From Candidatus Eiseniibacteriota bacterium (GTDB lineage: Bacteria; Eisenbacteria; RBG-16-71-46; CAIMUX01; WJJG01): a DNA stretch of 64,000 nucleotides. The translations under genes and the position numbers were made by a program. The stretch lies in assembly GCA_023129715.1 (NCBI GenBank), contig JAGMBO010000044.1, positions 1-64,000 of the forward strand, in the 5' to 3' direction. Positions 54,094 to 63,299 of the stretch are shown here, piece by piece (within the stretch, counting starts at the first letter, position 1; every line of letters starts with the position of its first letter). The notes beneath the pieces were generated by a model. The model did not search any database. It had not been told where the DNA came from and was given only the letters and a program-made list of their open reading frames with translations.

Positions 54094-54852
54094 ATGATCA
54101 AGGCGGTACTTTTCGACCTCGACAATACCCTGACCGACTTCATGAAGATGAAGGACGGCGCGATCATGGCCGCGATCGCCGCCATGGTCGACATGGGGTT
54201 GCCGCTCTCGTCCGCCGAGGCGCGCCGGCGGATCTACGAGATCTACGATCGCGAGGGCATCGAATACCAGCGCGTCTTCGACCAGCTCCTGCGCGATGTC
54301 TACGGCCGGTTGCGCTCCGAGGTGCTCGCCGCCGGGATTACCGGCTACCGTCGGGCGCGGGAGTCGCAATTGGTGCTCTATCCCCACGTCCACGCGACCT
54401 TGGTCGCGTTGCTGCGCCAAGGCATCCGCCTGGCCGTGCTTTCCGACGCCCCCAGCCTGCAGGCCTGGCAGCGGCTGCATCATCTTGCGCTCCAACACAT
54501 GTTCGAGCACGTCATCACCTTCGACGACACCGGCGAACACAAGCCCTCCCCGGCGCCCTTCCGCCGGGCGATGGAGTTGCTCGGGCTGCCCGCCCCGCGG
54601 CTTCTGATGGTCGGCGACTGGCCCGCCCGAGACATGAAGGGGGCCGCGGCCCTGGGCATCCGCACCGCCTATGCCCGCTACGGGGATACCTCGGGGGCGG
54701 AGTGTTCGGGGGCCGATTTCGAGATCGACGACATCGCCGAGCTGCTCGGGATCATCCATGACATCAACGGGCAGGATGCGAGCGGCGACGACATCAACGG
54801 GCAGGATGCGGGCGGCGACCGGCCGTCCCCGGAGACGGAGGAGGCGCAATGA
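54094..54852 (+). CDS. HAD-superfamily (subfamily IA) hydrolase
   Basis: 252 residues. HAD motifs: I LFDLDNTLTDF (nucleophile Asp), II AVLSDAP, III HKPSPAPF (Lys) and IV MVGDWPARDMKGA. Resembles the TIGR02253-type phosphatases. The C-terminus has a 30-bp in-frame duplication (54760-54789, 54790-54819) giving DINGQDASGD twice. Overlaps nnr by 4 bp. Small-molecule phosphatase of unknown substrate. Confidence 0.85.
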   Translation: MIKAVLFDLDNTLTDFMKMKDGAIMAAIAAMVDMGLPLSSAEARRRIYEIYDREGIEYQRVFDQLLRDVYGRLRSEVLAAGITGYRRARESQLVLYPHVHATLVALLRQGIRLAVLSDAPSLQAWQRLHHLALQHMFEHVITFDDTGEHKPSPAPFRRAMELLGLPAPRLLMVGDWPARDMKGAAALGIRTAYARYGDTSGAECSGADFEIDDIAELLGIIHDINGQDASGDDINGQDAGGDRPSPETEEAQ

Positions 54853-56495
54853 AGCTGATCACCTCCCTGCAGATGCGCGAGTGCGACCGGCGAACGATCG
54901 CGGGGGAGGGGTTGGATGGCCCGATCCCCGGTCGCGTCCTCATGGAGCGGGCTGGTTGGGGGATCACCGCCGCTCTGCGCCAGCATTTCGGCGACCTCGG
55001 CCAGCGCCCGATCCTGATCTTCTGCGGCCGCGGCAACAATGGGGGAGACGGTCTGGTGGTCGCGCGCCACTTGCTGGCGGCCGGCCTTGCGCCGCATGTC
55101 TTCCTGCTCGCCGGACGCGACCGCCTCTCCCCGGATGCTGCCGAGCAGGAGGCTGCCTACCGGGCCCGCGGCGGGCTGATCGAAGAGGTTTCCGGGGAGG
55201 AGCAACTCGGCCTCCGCGTGACCCAGGCGCTGAGGGCCGCCGGGCGCTTCCCGCCGTTGCTCGTCGATGCGTTGCTGGGTACCGGTGCCCGCGGGGCTCC
55301 CCGCGGCGTCATTGGGGGCTGCGTCCGACTGATCGAGGGGCTGCGCACCGAATGGGATGCCGAGGTGCTGGCGGTCGATCTGCCCACCGGGGTCGACGCC
55401 GATACCGGCGCCGTGACTGGAGAGGCGGTCGTTGCCGACTTGACCGTGACCATGGCCCGCCTGAAGGTCGGGTTTCTCTTCTATCCCGCCCGCAGCCATC
55501 TGGGCCGCGTCCGGGTCGTCGACATCGGCATCCCGCCGCTGGTGGAAAGCGATGTGGGCCTCCCGCTGCACCTGATGACCCGCGAAGATGCGTTCCTGCT
55601 GCTGCCGCAGCGCCCCCCCGATACGCACAAGTCGCGCGTCGGGCGGATATTGATCGTTGGCGGGTCTCCCGGGTTGACCGGGGCGCCGGCAATGGCGGGC
55701 CGTGCGGCCGTGCGCGCCGGCGCCGGACTGGTCACCATCGCCCTGCCGCGGAGCCTCGACTTGTCACTGGAGGCTCAGCTGACCGAGGTGATGACCGCTC
55801 CCTGTCCCGAGACCGCCGCGGGGGGGCTGGCCGAGGAGGCCGAGAGTGCGATCCTCGCGCGACGCGAGACCACCGACGTCTGGGCCTTGGGGCCCGGTCT
55901 GGGGCGGGATGAGGAGTCCCTGCATCTCGTTCGACGCCTGGTTGCCCGCTTCCCCGGCCCAGTCGTCGTCGATGCCGATGGCCTCTCCGCCTTCGCCGGA
56001 GAACCATGCCTGCGCCCCGCAGGGGCCCCGCCGCCGGTGCTTACGCCGCACCCGGGCGAGATGGCCCGCCTCGCGGCCGGGGACGCGGCCGCCCTGGCCG
56101 GCCCTCCCTATGAGATCGCCCAGCGCCATGCCCAAGCCCAGGAATGCGTCCTGGTCCTGAAAGGGGCACCGACGGTGATCGCCGGGCCCGATGGGGAGGT
56201 GTGGATCAATCCAACCGGCAATCCCGGACTGGCGACCGGAGGCAGCGGCGATGTCCTCACCGGGATCATCGCCGCCCTGCTCGGCCAAGGGCTCGAACCG
56301 GTGGACGCCGCGCGGTTGGGGGTCTTCCTGCATGGCGCGGCTGCCGATCATCTGTTGCCGGAGAAGGGGGCGGCGGGACTGGCGCCGCCCGACCTGATCG
56401 AGGCGCTGCCCTCCGCCTTCGCCGCGATCGGGGACCCGACCCGCCGCGCCACGAGCGACCATTGGGTGTCGGCAGGGGCATTTGCCATTCCGTGA
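54849..56495 (+). CDS. nnr: Bifunctional NAD(P)H-hydrate epimerase/ADP-dependent dehydratase
   Basis: 548 residues. N-terminal YjeF_N epimerase (1-215) with FCGRGNNGGDGLVVARHL and VDLPTGVDADTG; C-terminal ribokinase-like dehydratase (about 230-530) with TPHPGEMARL, VLKGAPTVI and NPGLATGGSGDVLTG. Repairs hydrated NAD(P)H. Coupled by ATGA to the HAD gene. Confidence 0.95.
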   Translation: MKLITSLQMRECDRRTIAGEGLDGPIPGRVLMERAGWGITAALRQHFGDLGQRPILIFCGRGNNGGDGLVVARHLLAAGLAPHVFLLAGRDRLSPDAAEQEAAYRARGGLIEEVSGEEQLGLRVTQALRAAGRFPPLLVDALLGTGARGAPRGVIGGCVRLIEGLRTEWDAEVLAVDLPTGVDADTGAVTGEAVVADLTVTMARLKVGFLFYPARSHLGRVRVVDIGIPPLVESDVGLPLHLMTREDAFLLLPQRPPDTHKSRVGRILIVGGSPGLTGAPAMAGRAAVRAGAGLVTIALPRSLDLSLEAQLTEVMTAPCPETAAGGLAEEAESAILARRETTDVWALGPGLGRDEESLHLVRRLVARFPGPVVVDADGLSAFAGEPCLRPAGAPPPVLTPHPGEMARLAAGDAAALAGPPYEIAQRHAQAQECVLVLKGAPTVIAGPDGEVWINPTGNPGLATGGSGDVLTGIIAALLGQGLEPVDAARLGVFLHGAAADHLLPEKGAAGLAPPDLIEALPSAFAAIGDPTRRATSDHWVSAGAFAIP

Positions 56496-56569
56496 GCCCC
56501 CCCGCGGCCGGCGGGCGCATCGCGTTGTTGTTGCAGGCACTTCGCGGCTCGCCCCGGGCTGAAACCCTG

Positions 56570-56598
56570 TTGACGATCGCCTTGCGGCTACCTATATT
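56570..56598 (+). promoter_or_regulatory. Good sigma-70-type promoter
   Basis: TTGACG (56570-56575), 17-bp spacer, TATATT (56593-56598): five of six matches in each box. It would start transcription near 56605 for the lipoprotein and outer-membrane protein genes that follow. Confidence 0.65.
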
Positions 56599-56700
56599 CC
56601 CTAAACATGGTTTTCCCCCGGCCCGCCCGCGCTCGGTGGCAGCGATTGCCGCTGCCCGGCGGGAGGGAGGTGCTCGCAGATGGCGGAGGAGGGGAGCAAC

Positions 56701-57174
56701 GTGGGCAAGTGGCGCGTTTCGCTGGCGGTGCTGGCTGTACTGCTCGTTCTGGGCGGCAGCGCGTGCACCAAACGCATCCCGGTCGAAGATGGCACCTTTG
56801 ATGCCATGGATTCTTTCGTGATCACCTTCTCCGACGGCTCCTCGATCCAGGGCAAGATCGGCCTCAACGAGCGCGTGCAGGTCATCACCGACGGTGACGT
56901 CTACCGTGGTACGATCGTTGATGTGACCATCGACGATATCTGGGTGGAGGATTGCCGCCTGATCCGATCCCTGGGGAAGCACGACGCCGAGTTGTCTCGC
57001 CTCTCCCATGCCCGGCACCATATCGACGAGATGCCGCAGGAGTTCACCTTCAACCGCGCGGATATCGAGCGTGTCGAGCAAGTCAAGCTCGACGGGTTGC
57101 GCACGGCATCGCGGTCGGTGTTCTGGACGGTCACCGGTGTCGTCTCGGCCTTCCTGCTCTCCGAGAAGTCCTAG
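56701..57174 (+). CDS. Probable lipoprotein of unknown function
   Basis: 157 residues from GTG, with AGGAGGGGAG six bases before it (an ATG at 56680 is also possible). Signal VSLAVLAVLLVLGGSAC with Cys near 21. The mature part has SFVITFSDGSSIQGKIG and YRGTIVDVTIDDIWV, a small Sm-like beta pattern, and ends in a hydrophobic segment (SVFWTVTGVVSAFLL). Neighbour of an outer-membrane protein gene. Confidence 0.65.
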   Translation: MGKWRVSLAVLAVLLVLGGSACTKRIPVEDGTFDAMDSFVITFSDGSSIQGKIGLNERVQVITDGDVYRGTIVDVTIDDIWVEDCRLIRSLGKHDAELSRLSHARHHIDEMPQEFTFNRADIERVEQVKLDGLRTASRSVFWTVTGVVSAFLLSEKS

Positions 57175-57244
57175 GCCCGAATCGCCGTGCTCCTGCGCGC
57201 GCGCATACTGGGGAATGGCAGGGAAGATGAAGAGGAGTCACGCC

Positions 57245-58813
57245 ATGGGGGTGCGTTCACAGGCGTACGTCGTACTGTTCACCGCGGTCGCGCTGGGGCT
57301 GCTCGCGCCGGGAGACGCGGCTGGACAGCAGGCGTGGATCATCGACGTCCAGGGCGCGCCATTCTCGCTCTACGACCCCAGCGTCTTCGAGCGGCCCTTC
57401 GGAGAGGGACCCTATCTCGCCGCAGTGCTGCCTCCCTTCCTCCATCGTCCGATCGATGATCTCGGCGCGCGCCCGGGTGCCGCCGCGATGGCGATGGGGG
57501 GAGCGCATACCGCGTTGGCCGCCGGACCGCTGGCGATGGCCTGGAATCCCGCCGGGCTGGCGGGGATGCGGGCCTCGCAGGTCGCCGTCGATGGGTTCTC
57601 GCTCAGTTCCTCGGGCTCGGCCGGCGATCTGCCCGACACGCTGATCATCCCCGGCTTCGGGGACTTCGGGATCAGCGGATACCGGAGTGCCCTCGGTTCC
57701 AGCAGTGGCTTCGGTTTCTTCGGGGCGGCAACGCCGCTGGTCTTCCTGGGAGGCCGCCCGCTGGTCGGCGGGGCCTGCTATCGGCGCCACACCGAGGTGG
57801 CCTACGGCCAAGAGAACCTGATCGAGATGAATTTGCTGCAGACGACCTCGGGGTTCCCGCTGAATCTCGGAATCGACAACGATGAACGCGGGTTCATCGA
57901 AAGCTACACCCTGGGCCTCGGCTACGAGCTGATTGCCTCCTCGCGCCTGGGCCTCAGTGTGGGAGCCACGGCCAATGTGCTCTCCGGCCGGCTGCGCTCA
58001 TCGAGCCTCACGCGGGTGGCGGTGCGCAACTTCGCGGAAGGGCATGGCCAGTATCGGCAGGACTATAAGGGGTTCGCCGCGGAGTTCGGCGCGCAGGCGC
58101 GGTTCGGCTCGCTGTTGCGTCTGGGTGGTTGGGTCGGGCTGCCCCACACGCTCGAGGTCTACGGCAGCCGCCTCGTCGACCTGCCCCTGATCTCGCCGGA
58201 TCAGCTGGTTACCTATCGGTTCCACTGGGAGATCGCCGACTACGATATGGAGCTGCCCCTCTTCGCGACCCTCGGTGCCGCGGTGGGACCGATCAAGGGG
58301 ATCGAGATCGCCGCGGACTACAACCACCGCCCCTGGTCCGAGGTCGAGATCAAGCACCGCGATGAGGCCTTCCAACAGTTCGACGGCCTGCTTCCCGCCG
58401 GGGATGTTTCAAGCTATCACGTCGGGGGACACTTCGAGTTCCCCTTGCTGCGGGGTTTCATTCATCGCGCCGGCATGGAGCTGACGACGCTGGTCGGCTA
58501 CCGGACGATGCCCCTCTCGATGCTCGAAATTGATCTGCAGGCCGGCACCGCACCCCACTATCGTGGCGATCAAGTCGAGGGAACGGCGACGACCTTCGGC
58601 TTCCTCCTCGATACCGGCCGGAATGTCTCCTTCTCGTTGGGTTTCGAGATGCGCTCCTATGACTACACCATGTGGTTCATGAACGATGCGCGCGAGCTGG
58701 GGACATTGGAGGAGCCGGGGCGCGATCTCTGGTTCCGGGACGAGGCCCGGCGGGTGATGTCGGTGAGCCGCGACGACACGATTCTGCGCTTCAGCTCGGA
58801 GCTGACGTTCTAG
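57245..58813 (+). CDS. PorV/OMPP1-like outer-membrane protein
   Basis: 522 residues. Signal peptide about 1-29. The N-terminal GARPGAAAMAMGGAHTALA and AMAWNPAGLAGM pair is the hallmark of the PorV/UPF0164/FadL-like barrel group. Beta strands follow to a final RFSSELTF with terminal Phe. The ATG at 57245 is chosen for its GAGGAG; 57227 is an alternative. Could be a type IX secretion partner or a hydrophobic-compound channel. A terminator follows at 58837. Confidence 0.75.
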   Translation: MGVRSQAYVVLFTAVALGLLAPGDAAGQQAWIIDVQGAPFSLYDPSVFERPFGEGPYLAAVLPPFLHRPIDDLGARPGAAAMAMGGAHTALAAGPLAMAWNPAGLAGMRASQVAVDGFSLSSSGSAGDLPDTLIIPGFGDFGISGYRSALGSSSGFGFFGAATPLVFLGGRPLVGGACYRRHTEVAYGQENLIEMNLLQTTSGFPLNLGIDNDERGFIESYTLGLGYELIASSRLGLSVGATANVLSGRLRSSSLTRVAVRNFAEGHGQYRQDYKGFAAEFGAQARFGSLLRLGGWVGLPHTLEVYGSRLVDLPLISPDQLVTYRFHWEIADYDMELPLFATLGAAVGPIKGIEIAADYNHRPWSEVEIKHRDEAFQQFDGLLPAGDVSSYHVGGHFEFPLLRGFIHRAGMELTTLVGYRTMPLSMLEIDLQAGTAPHYRGDQVEGTATTFGFLLDTGRNVSFSLGFEMRSYDYTMWFMNDARELGTLEEPGRDLWFRDEARRVMSVSRDDTILRFSSELTF

Positions 58814-58836
58814 ATCTTCACAGACCACCGCGTACA

Positions 58837-58874
58837 AAACCCCCGAGCGGGTCACCGCCCGGGGGTTTCTGTTT
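58837..58874. terminator. Hairpin terminator shared by the PorV-like gene and nrdJ
   Basis: AAACCCCC (58837-58844) pairs with GGGGGTTT (58861-58868), with an inner GCGG/CCGC stem, followed by CTGTTT. It lies between the convergent genes. Confidence 0.8.
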
Positions 58875-58892
58875 CCCATTCCAGCCGCGCGA

Positions 58893-61616
58893 TCAGGAAC
58901 AGCCGCTCGTTGATCCACACACCATGCATCGGTGACACGTCCCGCTACGGGTCATGAAGGAGCCACACTCCGAGCAGATCGGGGCATCGACGTCGTTGAC
59001 GAAGGTCACCCAGGGGCTGGGAGCCGAACTGGCTGTCTCCGGTTGGGCCGCCTCGGCCTCGCCACGCTCTTCGCCTTCCTCGGGCTTGGTGAGGAACTTC
59101 AAGGCCAGCCAACGGAAGATGTAATCGGCGATGCTCTTGGCATAGCGGATCTCAGGATGGTGCGTGAAACCCGAGGGCTCAAAGCGGGTGTGGACGAACT
59201 TATCGACCAGTACCGGCAGGGGAACGCCGAACTGCAGGGCGAGCGAGATCCCCGTGGCGAAGCAGTCGCAGAGGCCGGAGACGACGGTGCCCTCCTTGGC
59301 CATGACGATGAAGATCTCACCCGGCGAGCCGTCGGGATAGAGGCCGACGGTCACATAGCCCTCGTGGTCGCCGATCACGAACTTGTGCGTCACCGACTGA
59401 CGCTCCTCGGGGAGCCGCCGGCGCACGGGGGCCCGCTTGGCCTGCTCGTCCTTCGGGGCCGCGCCTTCCAGAGAGAGGGGCTGGACCTGCTTGGATCCGT
59501 CGCGGTAGATCGCGATCGACTTCAGGCCCTGCTTCCAAGCCCGCATGTAGATCTCGCCGAGCTCGGCGGCGGTCGTTTCCTGTGGGACGTTGACCGTCTT
59601 CGAGATCGCTCCCGAGATGAAAGGCTGCACGGCGGCCATCATCCCGACGTGACCATTGTGGTGAATGAAGCGCTGTCCGTTGCGTGGCCGGAAGGCGCAG
59701 TCGAAGACCGGCAGATGATCGCCCTTCAGGTGCGGCGCTCCTTCGATCGTTTCCTGCGCCTCCATGTACTCGATGATTTCCTTGGTCTGCGCCGGCGAGT
59801 AGCCCAGGTGCTGCAAGGCGACGGGCACGGTCCGGTTGACGATCTTCATCATCCCGCCGCCGACGAGGCGCTTGTACTTGACCAGTGCCAGATCGGGCTC
59901 GATGCCGGTCGTGTCGCAGTCCATCATGAAGGCGATCGTTCCGGTGGGGGCCAGCACGGTCACCTGGGCATTACGGTAGCCCCACTGCTCGCCCTTCTCG
60001 ATCGCCTCGTCCCAGACGCGGCGGACGGTGCTGAGCAGCCCCTCGGTGACCAGATCGGGGTTGATGCGCCCCAGTTCGTCCCGGTGTCGGCGCAGCACGC
60101 GCCTCATTGGTTCGCTGTTCTTGGAGAAACCCTTGAAGGGACCCATCACCCGCGAGATTTCCGCAGAGGTGGCATAGGCCTGGCCGGTCATGATCGCGGT
60201 GATCGTCGCCGCGATCGCCCGGCCGGCGTCGGAGTCGTAGGGCAGCCCCTGCGACATGAGCAGCGTGCCGAGATTGGCGTAGCCGAGTCCTAGGGGCCGG
60301 TAGTCGTAGCTCGTCTGCGTGATCCGCTCCGTCGGGTAGCTGGCGGAGTCGACGATGATCTCCTGGGCCAAGGTGACGATCGCCACCGCCGTGCGGAAGG
60401 CATCCGTATCGAAGGTGCCCTTCTCGTCGACGAACTGCATCAGGTTCAGGGAGGCGAGATTGCAGGCCGAGTCGTCGAGAAACATGAATTCGCTGCACGG
60501 GTTGCTGGCCCGGATGGGTCCCGTGTTGGGGCAGGTGTGCCACGCGTTGATCGTCGTGTCGAACTGCACACCCGGGTCGCCGCACAGCCAGGCGGCCTCG
60601 CTGATCATCTCCATCAGATCGCGGGCCCGGTAGGTCTCGACCGGCTCGCCGCTGGTCACCGCCCGCGTCTGCCACTGGCCGTCGCTCTCGACCGCCTTCA
60701 TGAACTCGTCGATCACGCGCACCGAGTTGTTCGAGTTCTGGAAGAAGACCGAACCGTAGGCCTCTCCGTCGATCGCCCCGTCGTAGCCGGCCTTGATCAG
60801 CGTCCAGGCCTTCTTCTCCTCGTTGACCTTGGTGCGGATGAACTCATCGATGTCGGGGTGATCGATGTTGAGAATGACCATCTTGGCCGCGCGGCGCGTC
60901 TTGCCTCCCGACTTGATGACCCCGGCGAAGGCGTCATAGCCCCGCATGAAGGAAACCGGCCCCGAGGCCGTTCCGCCCGTGGAGAGCCGCTCCCTCGAGG
61001 AACGCAGTGATGAGAAGTTGGTGCCGGTGCCGGAGCCGTACTTGAAGAGCATGCCCTCCGTCTTGGCCAGATCGAGGATCGACTCCATGCGGTCTTCCAC
61101 CGAGTTGATGAAGCAGGCCGAGCACTGCGGCTTTTCTTCGACTCCGAGGTTGAACCAGACCGGGCTGTTGAAGGCGACCTTCTGGTGGAGGAGCAGGTAT
61201 TGGAGTTCGGCCTCGAAGGTCTCGGCATCGTCCGCACCGGCGAAATAGCCCAGTTCGGTTCCCCAGCGGCGCAGGGTTCCCACTACCCGGTCGATCAGCT
61301 GCCGCAACGAGGCTTCGCGCTCCGGAGAGTCGGTGCTGCCGCAGAAGTACTTCGAGACGACCACGTTGATCGCCATCTGCGACCAGAACGAGGGGAACGC
61401 AACGTCGCTCTGCTCGAAGATCACCTCGCCAGAGTCGTTTGCCAGGCTCGCCGAGCGCTTCTCCCACGCGATGCCATCGTAGGGGTGGCGTCCGGGGGTC
61501 GTGAAGTAGCGCGGGATCTCCATGCCGCCGATCGTCGCCTGCTCACTGGCGGTCTGGGTGGCCGAGGTCGCCGGGGTGGTGCGTTGGGCTGCGTCTTGTT
61601 CGTACCGGTCGGGCAT
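58893..61616 (-). CDS. nrdJ: Vitamin B12-dependent ribonucleotide reductase
   Basis: 907 residues, class II. Visible: active-site Cys in CSACFINSVED, GTGTNFSSLRSSRE, the NPCSEFMFLDDSACNLASLNL region in two parts, TGTIAFMMDCDTTGIEPDLALVKYK, and a C-terminal zinc-type module with CSECG and CHRCMVCG. It makes deoxyribonucleotides with adenosylcobalamin, working with or without oxygen. GAGGAGGAG precedes the start at 61616. No cobalamin riboswitch is recognisable upstream. No class I or III enzyme in the window. Confidence 0.95.
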   Translation of the reverse strand: MPDRYEQDAAQRTTPATSATQTASEQATIGGMEIPRYFTTPGRHPYDGIAWEKRSASLANDSGEVIFEQSDVAFPSFWSQMAINVVVSKYFCGSTDSPEREASLRQLIDRVVGTLRRWGTELGYFAGADDAETFEAELQYLLLHQKVAFNSPVWFNLGVEEKPQCSACFINSVEDRMESILDLAKTEGMLFKYGSGTGTNFSSLRSSRERLSTGGTASGPVSFMRGYDAFAGVIKSGGKTRRAAKMVILNIDHPDIDEFIRTKVNEEKKAWTLIKAGYDGAIDGEAYGSVFFQNSNNSVRVIDEFMKAVESDGQWQTRAVTSGEPVETYRARDLMEMISEAAWLCGDPGVQFDTTINAWHTCPNTGPIRASNPCSEFMFLDDSACNLASLNLMQFVDEKGTFDTDAFRTAVAIVTLAQEIIVDSASYPTERITQTSYDYRPLGLGYANLGTLLMSQGLPYDSDAGRAIAATITAIMTGQAYATSAEISRVMGPFKGFSKNSEPMRRVLRRHRDELGRINPDLVTEGLLSTVRRVWDEAIEKGEQWGYRNAQVTVLAPTGTIAFMMDCDTTGIEPDLALVKYKRLVGGGMMKIVNRTVPVALQHLGYSPAQTKEIIEYMEAQETIEGAPHLKGDHLPVFDCAFRPRNGQRFIHHNGHVGMMAAVQPFISGAISKTVNVPQETTAAELGEIYMRAWKQGLKSIAIYRDGSKQVQPLSLEGAAPKDEQAKRAPVRRRLPEERQSVTHKFVIGDHEGYVTVGLYPDGSPGEIFIVMAKEGTVVSGLCDCFATGISLALQFGVPLPVLVDKFVHTRFEPSGFTHHPEIRYAKSIADYIFRWLALKFLTKPEEGEERGEAEAAQPETASSAPSPWVTFVNDVDAPICSECGSFMTRSGTCHRCMVCGSTSGCS

Positions 61617-62159
61617 TAGACTCCTCCTCGATAGCCCATGAAGCAATCCAGCAACAGGGTGGCGCGAGATGCTCGGGTCGCCCGGTGTGGAAGGCTGACA
61701 GCTGGCCCGTTCGCCGCGTCTCGGCCGCTAAGGAACCCTCTGGGAATCTGGCGAACACACCTACCTATGGGACACCCGCGTCGAGTCGTCAAACCGAAAA
61801 GCACCCGTTTCACTAACTGATTCTGTGCCAATCTGCTAGAGCCCTGTTCACCCGCGCTCGATTCTCCCGGAGGTGCGATGCGGAATAGGGGGCTTCGCTA
61901 ACACAGTATCAATGAACCGCTTCGGCGAGGACATCGCAGAAACCCCGCTCTGAGTGCAGGCGTCGACGGTGTGGTGTCGGGAAACAGGCTGCTGGCGCAC
62001 GTTTTCGCATGGCGAGTCGCCCCTCGCCCCACTGGGCTGTGCCGGATCGCGCGAAGTGACTTGGAATGCTGTGTTGGGTTCCATGGTGACGCGGGGGAGG
62101 GCTGGAGCGCTGCGGCGGGATGGGGGCGTTCCATTGGAGCCGGAGCGCCACGCTCGTTC
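61617..62159. other. Intergenic region without a supported gene
   Basis: 543 bp between nrdJ and the LysR gene. Short open frames lack starts with ribosome sites. It contains the second copy of the dispersed repeat (62023-62051). Confidence 0.5.
62023..62051. repeat. Dispersed repeat, copy B
   Basis: Matches 50087-50115 at 26 of 29 positions; see copy A. Confidence 0.6.
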
Positions 62160-63041
62160 TCAGGTGTCGCCGAGCAGGACCTCGAGAAAGCGTTGCATCG
62201 CCGTTGGGATCTCGCGTCCGCGCTTGATCAGGATTCCGAGGGGACGCTGATAGCCCATCTTGGCGAAGCGGACGACGGCGAGCGAGTTGCTGGCGACTTC
62301 ACGCTCGACCGTCATCAGGGGCAGGATCGAGATGCCCGTCTCGATCTCGATCGCGCGCTTGATCGTCTCGATGTTGTCGAATTCCATGGCGATCTTCACC
62401 CGCACGCCGTTTTCGCGCAGGATCTTGTCGATCGCCCGGCGGGTCGGGATGTCGCGATCGAAGGCGATGAAGGATTGGCCGGTGAGCTTGCGGATGTCGA
62501 TGCGCTTGAATCCGGTCAGCGGATGTCCGGGGGGGCAGACGACGACGAGTTCGTCGCTGCGGAACTCACGGATCTCGACGCCGGAACGACGGGCGGGGTA
62601 GGCGACGATCCCGATATCGACGGCATTGCCGACGACATCGTCGTAGATTCGGTTGGCCCGATTGTACTCGACGCGCATCCGCACGCCGGGGTAGCGGCGC
62701 ATGAACTCCGTCAGATAGGGGTGCAACTCGTGCAGCCCGACGCTGTAGATCGTGGCCACCCGGACCGTGCCCCCTACGCTGTCGGAGAGCTGGCGGAGGC
62801 GGTGTTCCATGCTCTCGAGGCGGGCGAGGGCATCCTTGGCTACTTCGTAGAGGATCTCACCCGCCTGTGTGGGGCTGAGGTTGCGCTTGCCGCGCTCGAT
62901 CAGCTTCTGCCCGTAGCGATCCTCAAGGCTGCGGACTTGTTGGCTGACCGCAGATTGAGAGATATAGTTGAGCACCGCGGCCTTGGAGAAGCTCTTGCTC
63001 TCGACGACATCACAGAAGACCTTCAGCGACTCGATCTGCAT
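62160..63041 (-). CDS. LysR-family transcriptional regulator
   Basis: 293 residues. N-terminal winged helix: SLKVFCDVVESKSFSKAA, ISQSAVSQQVRSLED; C-terminal effector domain from about 90 (GTVRVATIYSVGLHELHPYL, GVEIREFRSDELVVV, IETGISILP). It resembles the CysB/CbbR-type group. Likely regulates itself and the divergent gene at 63300 from the dyad at 63091-63107. Inducer unknown. Confidence 0.9.
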   Translation of the reverse strand: MQIESLKVFCDVVESKSFSKAAVLNYISQSAVSQQVRSLEDRYGQKLIERGKRNLSPTQAGEILYEVAKDALARLESMEHRLRQLSDSVGGTVRVATIYSVGLHELHPYLTEFMRRYPGVRMRVEYNRANRIYDDVVGNAVDIGIVAYPARRSGVEIREFRSDELVVVCPPGHPLTGFKRIDIRKLTGQSFIAFDRDIPTRRAIDKILRENGVRVKIAMEFDNIETIKRAIEIETGISILPLMTVEREVASNSLAVVRFAKMGYQRPLGILIKRGREIPTAMQRFLEVLLGDT

Positions 63042-63090
63042 CGCTCAGCGACCTCCCCGCGGCCCGGGATCATTCCACGCGCCCCTTGCG

Positions 63091-63107
63091 CTAATGTGAT
63101 CCATTAG
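63091..63107. promoter_or_regulatory. Dyad CTAATG-N5-CATTAG, candidate LysR operator
   Basis: Perfect 6-bp arms in an AT-rich pocket 50 bp from the LysR start codon. LysR-type proteins commonly bind such dyads beside their own gene. Confidence 0.45.
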
Positions 63108-63178
63108 AATGTTTCTTACCACGCGCGCCCGCGACCTGTCCAGCCAGACCGATCCGGCGAAAGGGGGAATCGGGTGCA

Positions 63179-63208
63179 TTGACAACCGCGGCGGTCTCTT
63201 CCTAGGCT
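63179..63208 (+). promoter_or_regulatory. Possible promoter of the methylthiotransferase gene
   Basis: TTGACA (63179-63184), 18-bp spacer, TAGGCT (63203-63208). The -35 box is full consensus, the -10 is weak. Confidence 0.4.
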
Positions 63209-63299
63209 GAGCGGGCCCGCTCGCCGCCCCGAAGGTCCGGCGGTGAGGGGGGGAGGGTGGGCCACGAGGTCGGAAGTTCATCATCGAGATGGGAGCGCC

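Noticed and set aside
61617-61900. Cobalamin riboswitch upstream of nrdJ
   Set aside because: A GGGTGCTTTTCGG stretch on the minus strand looked promising, but no B12-box (AGCCAGGAGACCTGCC-like) or matching core follows.
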